From NCBI GenBank assembly GCA_040880585.1, contig JBBDID010000029.1, forward strand, positions 1 through 64,000: DNA of 64,000 bases, written 5' to 3'. Below the pieces are notes generated by a model. That model made no database searches. It was not told the origin of the DNA and was given only the letters and a program-made list of their open reading frames with translations. Within the stretch, counting starts at the first letter, position 1. Each line of letters starts with the position of its first letter. This document shows positions 17,521 to 26,216 of this stretch, one piece after another. A program made the position numbers and the translations under genes. Origin of the DNA: Paracrocinitomix sp040880585 (GTDB taxonomy: Bacteria; Bacteroidota; Bacteroidia; Flavobacteriales_D; Crocinitomicaceae).

Positions 17521-17700
17521 TTCTCTCTTTAATGGTCTGCCGTTTGGTGTTGAAATAATTGTTTCTCCAAATTGTTTTTGTCCTTTTCCTCCTCTGTCAT
17601 AAATAATTTCTTTTGGGACAAACCCATTATTATCTTTAGTTTGTTCAAGTAATGGGGCAATTGTTTTGATGTAAAAAGAAACACAAACTTTTTTCGTTGG
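17506..17700 (-). pseudogene. Transposase C-terminal remnant (DDE type)
   Basis: On the minus strand an open frame of about 65 codons reads K-T-I-A-P-L-L-E-Q-T-K, then P-K-E-I-I-Y-D-R-G-G-K-G, and ends with P-N-G-R-P-L-K-R-E and TAA at 17506-17508. The Y-D-R-G-G-K-G motif after an A-P-x-L-E-Q helix is typical of the catalytic core of IS5/ISNCY-like DDE transposases. There is no start, no N-terminal DNA-binding domain and no inverted repeats, so this is a fragment. Its end lies inside the heptanucleotide repeat, suggesting that an insertion element decayed here. Confidence 0.5.
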
Positions 17701-17701
17701 A

Positions 17702-18967
17702 TTATGTTTTTCGCTTTTTCTTTTTGACAGCCGGAAATAAAACGTTGTTGAGAATGAGTCGATAGCCCGGAGAGTTGGGATGTAGGTTCAAATCAGTTGG
17801 GGGATCTCCAACAAAATGCTTATAATCTTCCGGATCGTGACCTCCGTAAAATGTCCAGGTGCCTTCTCCAAATTCGCCGTGAATGTAGCGTGCAGTTCCC
17901 ATGGCTTTGTTTTCTCCCATGATCAAAACATCCGGCTTGATAAATTCTTTTCTGAAATCTGTGGTTTGCCCCATAAATCCGTCAATTTCCATGGTGTGAT
18001 TCTGACAAAGCATGGTAGGAATAACATCCCATTTGGCAGAAAACTCAAAGAGAAAAAATTTATCTTGATTTTCAGGCATACGGTGATCTCTTGTTCCGTC
18101 GATATCTGAATACTCATATTCCAGCGGATCTTTTACAATGGTAAAATCCTTGAAGGCCAATGTTTTTGAATAATCGATCTTTGATTGAAAATTAGGTGCT
18201 GCCGGGTCGTGATCATACATGTGCTCGCAAATATCTGTACTCTCTGCACTCAGTGCGATATCATAGCTATCTGTACCGCTACACATGGTAAATAAAAATC
18301 CGCCACCGGCCACAAATTCTTTGATTCTTAAAGCAACGCCCAATTTTAATTCAGAGACTTTTTCAAAACCTAATTTTGCTGCCATCTGCTCGTTGGACTT
18401 GACTTGTTTTTGATACCAACTTTGTGTATGATAATTTTTATAAAACTTACCGTATTGTCCTGTGAAATCTTCATGGTGCAAATGCAGCCAGTCATAATCA
18501 GGGAGTGTTCCACTGATAACTAAAGAGTCATAAATTTCATCATAGGGGATGTCTGCGTAGGTTAATACCATAGTCACGGCATCATCCCAGGGCTGTTTTC
18601 CTTTAGGCGTATACACGGCAATTTTAGGTGCAGTTTCTAACTGAACGACTTCCATGTTTACCTCCGGGTCAGCAATCATTGCCTTGGCTTGCTTTACTTT
18701 TGCATCAGGAAGAATAGCATAGGAAACTCCTTTAACAATCAATTGTTCTTCTATCAACTCATTGTGAGGAAAAAGAAAACTTCCTCCCCGATAATTGAGT
18801 AACCACTCCATTACTACTTCATTCTCCAGCACCCAATAAGCAACACCATACGCTTTCAGGTGATTTTTCTGCGTTTCATCCATGGGAACGATAATTGCAG
18901 AGGCAAGGGAATTAAAGGGAGCCAAAAAAATAAAAAAAACAAGTATTTTAAAAAGGAACTTCGTCAT
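17702..18967 (-). CDS. Conserved exported protein of Bacteroidota (unknown function)
   Basis: I start at ATG 18967, which gives M-T-K-F-L-F-K-I-L-V-F-F-I and a good signal peptide; the upstream ATG cluster at 19000 adds non-signal residues inside dnaB. The remaining protein of about 420 residues begins M-D-E-T-Q-K-N-H-L-K-A-Y-G. A repeated histidine/aspartate motif (D-W-L-H-L-H-H-E-D-F) lies in the middle and G-G-G-F-L-F-T-M-C-S-G-T-D near residue 250, which resembles a glutamine-amidotransferase-like elbow. Members are commonly labelled 'asparagine synthetase B', but no AsnB domains are visible and the protein is exported. It overlaps the end of dnaB by 20 bp and may be translationally coupled to it. 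Confidence 0.75.
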   Translation of the reverse strand: MTKFLFKILVFFIFLAPFNSLASAIIVPMDETQKNHLKAYGVAYWVLENEVVMEWLLNYRGGSFLFPHNELIEEQLIVKGVSYAILPDAKVKQAKAMIADPEVNMEVVQLETAPKIAVYTPKGKQPWDDAVTMVLTYADIPYDEIYDSLVISGTLPDYDWLHLHHEDFTGQYGKFYKNYHTQSWYQKQVKSNEQMAAKLGFEKVSELKLGVALRIKEFVAGGGFLFTMCSGTDSYDIALSAESTDICEHMYDHDPAAPNFQSKIDYSKTLAFKDFTIVKDPLEYEYSDIDGTRDHRMPENQDKFFLFEFSAKWDVIPTMLCQNHTMEIDGFMGQTTDFRKEFIKPDVLIMGENKAMGTARYIHGEFGEGTWTFYGGHDPEDYKHFVGDPPTDLNLHPNSPGYRLILNNVLFPAVKKKKRKT

Positions 18968-20489
18968 GTGTGTTTGAAAGCAAATCGTCATCATCATCAT
19001 TCATCTTACTACCTAACGTAATGGTATCGGATTTATTTTCAAAATTCTTGTTAGGTGAAAATCCGGATCCATAATCCATACTGTCAAAGGCGTCCAAATT
19101 GTCAAAGCGGGTTAATTCTTTGGTAAACTTGAGGCGAACCGTATCTAATGAACCATTTCTATGTTTTGCTACAATAATCTCGCCAACTCCATCTGTCGGC
19201 ATACCATTTTCATCTTCTAATAAGCCATAATATTCAGGACGGTAGATAAAACAAACCATATCAGCATCTTGTTCAATCGCTCCGGATTCACGTAAATCAG
19301 AGAGCATAGGGCGCTTATCGCCACCTCTGGTTTCTACCGAACGCGACAATTGTGACAAGGCCACAATGGGTACACTTAGTTCTTTGGCAATTTCTTTAAT
19401 TGATCTTGAAATGGTAGAAATCTCTTGTTCTCTGTTGCCTCCTTTCACACCTGCAGTCATCAATTGCAGATAATCGATTATTACCAGTTGAATATCGTGT
19501 TGCATTTTCATCCTGCGACATTTTGCCCGCAATTCAAAAATGGATAGGGCAGGCGTATCATCAATAAATATCGGTGCGTCTGTCAGGTTGTGAATACTGT
19601 TGTGTAATTTTTCCCAATCGGCTTCATCAGTAAATCCTTTTCGCAACTTCTCTGAAGAAATACCGGTTTCCATAGCCATCATTCTCTTAACCAACTGAAC
19701 ATTTGACATCTCCAGAGAGAAAATCGCCACAGGTTGATGAAATTTCACGGCTGTGTTTCTGGCCATAGACAATACAAAGGCTGTTTTCCCCATTCCGGGG
19801 CGTGCTGCTAAAACAATCATGTCCGATTTTTGCCAACCGGAGGTTAATCGATCCAAGTCTGTAAATCCAGAAGGGACACCTGAAACGCCATCTTTATTTT
19901 CAGAAGCAGCTTGAATTTCGTCGGTGGCTTCTTTGACCAGATCTTTTACGTTAGCGTATCCTTTTTTAAGGTTTCCTTCTGCAATTTTAAAAAGGCCGTC
20001 TTCAGCTTCATTCAAAACATTAAAAACGTCTTTGGTTTCATCATAGGCATTTTTGATCACTTCAGAGGATACTTCAATCAAAGAGCGAAGAATATATTTT
20101 TCTGAAATGATTCGGGCATGGTACTCTACGTGAGCAGCAGAGGCAACACGATTGGTTAGAGACGCAATGTAACCGGGGCCTCCAACCATTTGTAACTCTC
20201 CATTTTTTCGTAATTTTTCTGTTACAGAGAGGATATCAATATTTTCTGAATTTCCGAAAAGCTCAAGAATAACTGCAAAAATCTTCTTGTGTTCAACTTT
20301 ATAAAAACTTTCTGCGTGGAGAATGTCAATGGCATCATTGAGCGCATTTTTTTCCAATAACATAGCACCTAGTACAGCTTCTTCAACATCCACAGCTTGT
20401 GGTGGAATTTTACCAATTTCACTTATGCTCTGAATTGCTTTATTGACAAGTGCCCGCTTCTGCCCTGTATTTAACTTCTTCTCCTCCAT
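18948..20489 (-). CDS. dnaB: Replicative DNA helicase DnaB
   Basis: This hexameric helicase unwinds DNA at the replication fork. The N-terminal primase-interacting domain (P-P-Q-A-V-D-V-E-E-A-V-L-G-A) is followed by a linker and a RecA-like domain with Walker A, R-P-G-M-G-K-T-A, around residue 230. The Walker B region (L-V-I-I-D-Y-L-Q-L) and the R-E-S-G-A-I-E-Q-D-A-D motif are also present. I choose ATG 20489 (M-E-E-K-K) because a perfect -7 box (TACATTTG on the minus strand, 20495-20502) sits between it and the earlier ATG at 20507. There is no sign of an intein. The assignment is secure. Confidence 0.97.
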   Translation of the reverse strand: MEEKKLNTGQKRALVNKAIQSISEIGKIPPQAVDVEEAVLGAMLLEKNALNDAIDILHAESFYKVEHKKIFAVILELFGNSENIDILSVTEKLRKNGELQMVGGPGYIASLTNRVASAAHVEYHARIISEKYILRSLIEVSSEVIKNAYDETKDVFNVLNEAEDGLFKIAEGNLKKGYANVKDLVKEATDEIQAASENKDGVSGVPSGFTDLDRLTSGWQKSDMIVLAARPGMGKTAFVLSMARNTAVKFHQPVAIFSLEMSNVQLVKRMMAMETGISSEKLRKGFTDEADWEKLHNSIHNLTDAPIFIDDTPALSIFELRAKCRRMKMQHDIQLVIIDYLQLMTAGVKGGNREQEISTISRSIKEIAKELSVPIVALSQLSRSVETRGGDKRPMLSDLRESGAIEQDADMVCFIYRPEYYGLLEDENGMPTDGVGEIIVAKHRNGSLDTVRLKFTKELTRFDNLDAFDSMDYGSGFSPNKNFENKSDTITLGSKMNDDDDDLLSNTHDEVPF

Positions 20490-20494
20490 TCGTA

Positions 20495-20502
20495 CAAATG
20501 TA
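20495..20502 (-). promoter_or_regulatory. -7 promoter element of dnaB
   Basis: TACATTTG on the minus strand matches TAnnTTTG and ends five bases before the dnaB ATG at 20489, so the transcript would be nearly leaderless. This position argues against the upstream ATG at 20507. Confidence 0.5.
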
Positions 20503-20585
20503 ACCAAATGGGAGCTGGCATAAAAAGAGATGCAGCTTTTTATTTATTAACACTCAATACTGTAAAAAAGTTGATAAGGGTGTAA

Positions 20586-22559
20586 TTAAGGAGTAAACAG
20601 TTTTTGTCTGGACTCTAATTCAGGAATTTCAAGAATAAAAAATCCACTTTTCGTCCAGTTCACTTTCATAGAATTTTCAGCAGGAGAAGAGTAGAGCAGT
20701 GAGCCGGATAAATCATAAATATTTAAAGTGTATGTCTTAAAAGGAAGCTGATCAAATCCAATTGAGATGGTATTATCTTCGTAAAACAGTGAAAAAGAAT
20801 TTTGCTCAACCTGGACGATACGGCTAAACTCTTTCACACCGTTTAAATCGACCAGCCCAAGGCGATAATAATTATTTCCGGGAGAAAAATGTGGGTCAGA
20901 GAATTGATAATTAGTAGTAACAGAAGATGAACGGGCAGCTTCTACTGTTCCAATGGTTACCCAGTTCATACCATCTTCACTGCGTTGAATTTCAAAGTGG
21001 CTTGAATTTTCTTCACTGGCAGTTGACCAAAGAATCCAATTCACAAAAGATTCATTATGCGCTGTAAGCGAGGTTAAGTCAACAGCGAGAGGATATACAC
21101 AGTCTACGTTTTGGGAATAAGTTACGTTGCCGGATGCATCATAATCCGCAGTAGCACCATCCACATCTCCTACCCCGTCAGAGGCGGTATAGGATACCGT
21201 TGATGAAGAGCCGCTACCAAAATGTATAGTGGTTACTCTGGGGGTGGTAGAAGAGTTAGAAAAATTTCCGGTAAGGCTCGTGTTATTCAAGAAAATAACG
21301 CAGTACGGGGCGTCTGGAGAACCGCAACTGGCTGAGTAATCAATCAGTGCAGAGGGAGGGTTTCCGGTAAAGATCATCAGTGTTGCGTCTGCAGGAATAG
21401 GGTCACAATAAGTAAACATGGTACAGCCGGCAAGTAAATTTAAATCATTGATGTAAGTAGGGTTGTTTACTATTGTATTGCCTCCACATCCTACATTGCA
21501 CCAGGTTGAGTTGGGAAGTTCAATAACCAAAGAATCAACCGGAATATCATCATCTCCCATTTGAACCACTATAATTTCATCTGTTCCTTCATTGCCCGTA
21601 CAGGCGTTGTAATTAATGGATTGAATATAGGGGTCATTACATGGAGAAACAGTAGTAAATGATCCACTGACACCACCGGTAAGGTAGTTTTCTTCACAGT
21701 TTGGGGCAGCACCATTGTACTCAAAAATGGCATAATAGTAAGTAACACCTGAAGTTAACCCTGTTATACTTGTTGAATTACCTGATCCATTGTAAATGAC
21801 TTCTTCACCTGCAGCAATGGTTGATCCGACGGTATATTCTGTCGCATCTGTTGGTGTGCCTGTGATAGGGGAGGTAGAATAGACAACAATAACGTTGTCT
21901 GCATCTGCTCCCAGCGTCCAGTTTAAAGTAGCTGAAGTACAGGTAACAGAAACGCCATCATCTATTACATCAATGGTAGGTTCTGCTACAACTCCCCCGC
22001 AGGAAGTACAAAAATCTTGTCCGGTGTTGGTACTTCCTTCAGTTGCTGTGCCTGATCCAGCCCAGGTAAAATCACTGTAATCTGTTCCGGGACCACCGGT
22101 GAGTTGTAAAGATTCCCCCGCAGGATCAGACCCCCCCTCACTCACACCAATATCAGTAGAAGTTTGTCCTGCAGCCGGACCATCTGTAGCAGTAAATGAT
22201 CCTTCATAACTTAAAAACTGAACAACAACTCCGCCATTACAATTGTCGATTAACGCAATGCCGTCAGGGGCTCCATTTTGTAATCCATTTGTGGGGACAC
22301 CAAACCAAACAGTTCCCATACCACAACCATTATCCGGTACAATTCCTGATAATGAAATGGTGTTGTATAATGCTCCAGTATTTCCATTGTACAATACAAT
22401 ATCGTAACAAGAAAGATCGGTTCCGGCAGCTGCTGCGATTTCAAACCCTTCGTTTACGTCACCACCATCATTATCATAATGAATCTCATTGATCCAAACG
22501 GCTTGTCCAAAGGTGGGCAAACTCATTCCTAGAAGAAGGATTAAAATGAGTTTTTTCAT
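20586..22559 (-). CDS. Secreted lamin-tail/FN3-like protein with atypical C-terminal sorting domain
   Basis: The 657-residue product has a signal peptide (cleaved after T-F-G-Q). A lamin-tail-like domain follows (V-W-I-N-E-I-H-Y-D-N-D-G-G-D, about residues 20-180), then a fibronectin-III-like module with T-S-A-T-L-N-W and Y-Y-Y-A-I-F-E-Y-N-G (about 195-300) and a further Cys-rich beta region. The end matches the gene at 22670: an H-F-E-I-Q-R-S-E-D-G-M-N-W segment and a terminal domain with L-N-I-Y-D-L-S-G-S and F-I-L-E-I-P. That terminal domain has the strand pattern of a type A T9SS tag but lacks the Y-P-N-P motif. It is likely a surface or extracellular protein. Confidence 0.75.
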   Translation of the reverse strand: MKKLILILLLGMSLPTFGQAVWINEIHYDNDGGDVNEGFEIAAAAGTDLSCYDIVLYNGNTGALYNTISLSGIVPDNGCGMGTVWFGVPTNGLQNGAPDGIALIDNCNGGVVVQFLSYEGSFTATDGPAAGQTSTDIGVSEGGSDPAGESLQLTGGPGTDYSDFTWAGSGTATEGSTNTGQDFCTSCGGVVAEPTIDVIDDGVSVTCTSATLNWTLGADADNVIVVYSTSPITGTPTDATEYTVGSTIAAGEEVIYNGSGNSTSITGLTSGVTYYYAIFEYNGAAPNCEENYLTGGVSGSFTTVSPCNDPYIQSINYNACTGNEGTDEIIVVQMGDDDIPVDSLVIELPNSTWCNVGCGGNTIVNNPTYINDLNLLAGCTMFTYCDPIPADATLMIFTGNPPSALIDYSASCGSPDAPYCVIFLNNTSLTGNFSNSSTTPRVTTIHFGSGSSSTVSYTASDGVGDVDGATADYDASGNVTYSQNVDCVYPLAVDLTSLTAHNESFVNWILWSTASEENSSHFEIQRSEDGMNWVTIGTVEAARSSSVTTNYQFSDPHFSPGNNYYRLGLVDLNGVKEFSRIVQVEQNSFSLFYEDNTISIGFDQLPFKTYTLNIYDLSGSLLYSSPAENSMKVNWTKSGFFILEIPELESRQKLFTP

Positions 22560-22669
22560 TAATTTTAATTATAAGTTGTGAGCCTTAACTTACGAAGATA
22601 ACTGAAGTAAGCCAACAAAGCCACCTTAGTTTTGTTAAAATATCAACAAATAATTACGGTTATCAACAA

Positions 22670-23845
22670 TCAAGGAATCAAAATTTTCTCCTTAACTGCT
22701 GCCTCTGGAATTTCAATGATGTAAAACCCTGATTGGGAGTAATTGATGGCTGAATAATTTTGAATGTTTTCAGTATGCACTAATTTTCCGGATAGATTGT
22801 ATAGGTTGATAGTAAAATTGCTTGAAGGAGAAAGTGTGGGAATTTGAATAGTTATTTCTCCTTGATTATAAAAAATTGAGGCAGGCTCATAATGTACTAC
22901 CTTTGTTTCAGAATACTTTGATCGCCCATTCATATCTTCTTGCTGTAAGCGGTAGTAGACGGTTTTATCTTTTAGGGGTGATTGATCGGTAAATTCATAG
23001 TTCCAATTTGTACTTGAAGTTCCTTTTACATTTCCGATTTTATAAAAAACATCTCCATCTGTTGATCTTTCAATATGGAAGGTTTCATGATCTGATTCAC
23101 TGAGCGTTTTCCATTTTAATAAAACATCATTTGTGTTTCTTTCTACATCAAAACTATTCAATTCAATGGGTAGCGCACAACTTGAACAAACGACAGACAC
23201 ATTATCTGCACAAAGATATTCACTCCCTGCCCAGGTTAAAAAAGACATTCTGATACGCATGGTATTTGATATTCCTACAGATAAACAACTAGAGAAAGTA
23301 CTACTACCAAAGTCACCGGTTCCGATTAAGGGTCCGTAAAATTCCATCCCACACCAAGGGACAGGGTAGGTAGTAGAGGGAGACCCACAGGTTCCGCAAT
23401 CGTCCATTAGTACGCCGGTATCGGTAGAGCCATTTGTGGCATCTGAGAAAGCTGTCCAGGAAGTTCCTCCGTCATAGGATATCTCTAACTTTACAGCATC
23501 ACCGCAATTGCATTCACAGCCTGCATCATCAACATGTTCCATACTTCCGGTTTCAGAAATATCCACAGAAATTGTCATTCCTTCAGTACAAGCTGAAATA
23601 TCAAAATCTTCGGTTTCCCATTCTCCGGGTCCGTTAGTATCTCGTGACTCAAGACAGCCGGATTGAACTTCTACATAATCGTCAGCATTTCCTGCATAGA
23701 TATAGGTGACAGACCAGTTTGTGCCCAATGCATCTGTGCCATTAGTTGATCCATCTGATTCATCAAAAGTTTCATCAAAAACAGTTTGTCCCTGGCTAGT
23801 GACAAGCGTTAGAAAGAACAGTAAGAAGAAAAAGGTGCTCTTCAT
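22670..23845 (-). CDS. Secreted protein with atypical C-terminal sorting domain
   Basis: The 391 residues comprise a signal peptide (S-Q-G-Q cleavage) and a jelly-roll-like region (about 20-215) rich in aspartate and cysteine (C-E-C-N-C-G-D-A). Its D-G-G-T-S-W motif resembles the reelin-like domain at the start of the giant adhesin at 49272. The C-terminal half is homologous to that of the neighbour at 20586: F-H-I-E-R-S-T-D-G, Y-Y-R-L-Q-Q-E-D-M-N-G, then I-N-L-Y-N-L-S-G-K and Y-I-I-E-I-P. The two genes may share an export signal and possibly a common ancestor by tandem duplication of the 3' part. Confidence 0.75.
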   Translation of the reverse strand: MKSTFFFLLFFLTLVTSQGQTVFDETFDESDGSTNGTDALGTNWSVTYIYAGNADDYVEVQSGCLESRDTNGPGEWETEDFDISACTEGMTISVDISETGSMEHVDDAGCECNCGDAVKLEISYDGGTSWTAFSDATNGSTDTGVLMDDCGTCGSPSTTYPVPWCGMEFYGPLIGTGDFGSSTFSSCLSVGISNTMRIRMSFLTWAGSEYLCADNVSVVCSSCALPIELNSFDVERNTNDVLLKWKTLSESDHETFHIERSTDGDVFYKIGNVKGTSSTNWNYEFTDQSPLKDKTVYYRLQQEDMNGRSKYSETKVVHYEPASIFYNQGEITIQIPTLSPSSNFTINLYNLSGKLVHTENIQNYSAINYSQSGFYIIEIPEAAVKEKILIP

Positions 23846-23994
23846 GAAAGATGACTTTTTTAATTAATTATTCAATTTAGAAAAAAAAAATGCATAAAAT
23901 AAAAGCATTACAATGATATAACATAAGTAACAAGTATTAATTAAAGCAATTTTATCTTTGTGTTAAGAGAGTGATAGTTGGTTTTGAACAAAAA

Positions 23995-24021
23995 AAAACA
24001 CTCGCCTCAGGCGAGTGTTTT
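23995..24021 (-). terminator. Intrinsic terminator
   Basis: A 12-bp perfect stem, AAAACACTCGCC with GGCGAGTGTTTT, has a TCA loop and a long T-run on the minus strand. It closes the M16 peptidase operon. Confidence 0.85.
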
Positions 24022-24045
24022 AATTGTAAATCTTTATTCAGGGAA

Positions 24046-26187
24046 CTAAAATTTCCCTTCAAAGGCATCTGATTTTGGCTTTTTACCCATAACTGCATTT
24101 TCCAGATGGGATTCTATTTTTTGACCGTTGGTAACCAGTGTCATTTGCTCTGCAACCATAAATCCTTTTTTTACTTCCTGGTAATTATTGTATAGAACAG
24201 TTGTGGAAACAGCATTTCCCTCTTCATCTGTAGAAAAGGTTTCTTGCTTGATTAACCAACCGCTTTCTACCGAATAGTACTCATGGGAAAAGTCAACATC
24301 CCCTACTTTCGTTATTTTGAGTTTATAACATGCTTCACCGTCTACTTCATCAATTCCCAGTAACTCCATTTTGATATCCTCATTAGAAGCATAATGAAAT
24401 TGTGGGTCAGGAAAAGAAGGTCTTTTTTTCTCCTCCAATTCTTCACCTTCATATTTACTTACTCCCTGCATCATCACATAAGTGCCTCCTGTTTCCCCGT
24501 CAAACCACTCTTTTTGTGCAACCATGTTTTGCTGTGGAGCTTCAATTTTAACATAACTGGCAGATTTATTAGGTTTACCGCTGTATGTGGTCAGGTACAT
24601 TTTTGCTGTCATTCCACCCATATCCATTTCTGCTTTGTATGTTTTTTCAATATAACCAAACTTACTCATGAATTTATCCAATTCTTTTTCAGAAGAAACT
24701 GAGCATTTTTTGTAGATAAAATCCTGAATAACAGAAGTAGGAGTAATTCCTTCACCAGCTTGTTTCAGTTGTGATTTGTCTCTTCCAAAAGCGTCCTTTA
24801 CCTTAATTTCATTATTAGCATCAAAATTTTTGAGCTTATCTGATATTTCAGCATTGCCCACAACAATAATGTTCAAATTAAGAGGCTGTAGGTATTTTTT
24901 AGCAACCGCTAAGAGGTCTTCTTTTGTTAATTTTTCAAGGCGAGTTAGGTAGTTGGCATAATAGTCATCCGGTAAATCGTAGCGGACAGTGTTTAATGCA
25001 AAACGTGCAATGGTTTGTGGACTTTCTAAAGATCTTGCAAAAGCCCCCGTCATAGAACTTTTTGCTAAATCTAGTTCCTTGTCTGTAACTGCTTCGGAAG
25101 AAATTTTAAAAATCTCTGATAAAATCTCAACAATTGCACTGTCCGTCACTTCGTTTCTAAAACTACCTCCGGCTGAAAACTTTCCATATAGTTCATCCTC
25201 AGAAATTCTTGAATAGCAGCCATAAGTATAAGCTTTGTCTTCTCTTAAGTTTGACATTAATCTGGCAGAGAAGCTACCACCTCCAAGTATTTGATTGAGC
25301 ACTTTGAGCTTTAAAACATCTTCATGTCCGGGCTTCAGATCTAAAGTGTGGGTAATAGTTACCTGACTTTGAACAGCTCCCGGTTTGTCTACAAAGTAAA
25401 CATTGTTGCCTTTAGTTGTAGGTGTTTTAAAGTTCTCTTGTTGCAAATCTTCACCTTGCTTCCATTCTGAAAAATGCTCAGAAATCAACTCTCTGGCTTC
25501 ATCTCTGTTGATGTCCCCAACCACAATCATATAAGCTTTGTTCGGAATGAAATTTTTAGAATAGTGTTTTTTGATATCCTCCAACTCAATATTATTCAAT
25601 GTAGACTCTGTCGTCACTTCGCCGTAAGGATGTTTTGTTCCATAATTCACCACTGCAGCAACATTGCTTGCCATAGAAGCCGGGCTGGATTCTTCAGAGG
25701 CAATAGCAGAGAGATTCTGCTTAAGGATTCTATCAAACTCATCTTTTGGAAAAGCAGGAGCAATCACCAGATCACTTAGCAAAGCAAGCAGTTTAGGCGT
25801 ATGTTTTTTAAGAGATGATGCATAAAATCCATTTGAATTTGTACTTACGGTAGCTCCCATATAATCTACCGTTGCATCAAACTCATCCTTGGGCATGGTC
25901 TCAGTTCCGGAGGCTAGCAATTCGCCAAAAATACCTGTCAACCCCACTTTATCTCCTTTTGGAAGGGTAGGATAATCCACAAAAAGCTGAAACGAGACCT
26001 TAGGTAATTTGTGATTTTCTACCACAATTACTTTCAGTCCATTCTCTAAAGTGATTACTTCAGGGATATTGATATTGATCTCAGGATTAGGTTGAGGAGT
26101 AGGGGGGATCGATCGATCGATTTGTGCAAAAGAACTGCATCCAACGATTACAGCAAGTACACCAATAATTAATTTCTTCTTCATCAT
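24046..26187 (-). CDS. M16 family peptidase, non-catalytic subunit with C-terminal extension
   Basis: This 713-residue exported protein has two M16 half-domains (about 35-480). The position of the zinc motif reads G-L-T-G-I-F-G-E-L-L-A-S-G-T, so the HxxEH residues are absent and this subunit cannot bind zinc. The residues from about 490 form an extra beta-rich domain, with K-M-Y-L-T-T-Y-S and Y-Y-S-V-E-S-G-W-L-I-K-Q, resembling LolA-like or outer-membrane-protein-sorting folds. It lies 29 bp after the catalytic subunit gene in one operon. In this family such pairs form heterodimeric zinc proteases in the periplasm. The substrate is unknown. Confidence 0.9.
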   Translation of the reverse strand: MMKKKLIIGVLAVIVGCSSFAQIDRSIPPTPQPNPEININIPEVITLENGLKVIVVENHKLPKVSFQLFVDYPTLPKGDKVGLTGIFGELLASGTETMPKDEFDATVDYMGATVSTNSNGFYASSLKKHTPKLLALLSDLVIAPAFPKDEFDRILKQNLSAIASEESSPASMASNVAAVVNYGTKHPYGEVTTESTLNNIELEDIKKHYSKNFIPNKAYMIVVGDINRDEARELISEHFSEWKQGEDLQQENFKTPTTKGNNVYFVDKPGAVQSQVTITHTLDLKPGHEDVLKLKVLNQILGGGSFSARLMSNLREDKAYTYGCYSRISEDELYGKFSAGGSFRNEVTDSAIVEILSEIFKISSEAVTDKELDLAKSSMTGAFARSLESPQTIARFALNTVRYDLPDDYYANYLTRLEKLTKEDLLAVAKKYLQPLNLNIIVVGNAEISDKLKNFDANNEIKVKDAFGRDKSQLKQAGEGITPTSVIQDFIYKKCSVSSEKELDKFMSKFGYIEKTYKAEMDMGGMTAKMYLTTYSGKPNKSASYVKIEAPQQNMVAQKEWFDGETGGTYVMMQGVSKYEGEELEEKKRPSFPDPQFHYASNEDIKMELLGIDEVDGEACYKLKITKVGDVDFSHEYYSVESGWLIKQETFSTDEEGNAVSTTVLYNNYQEVKKGFMVAEQMTLVTNGQKIESHLENAVMGKKPKSDAFEGKF

Positions 26188-26216
26188 CTTCTAATTTTCT
26201 TTTTTATCTATTTGGA

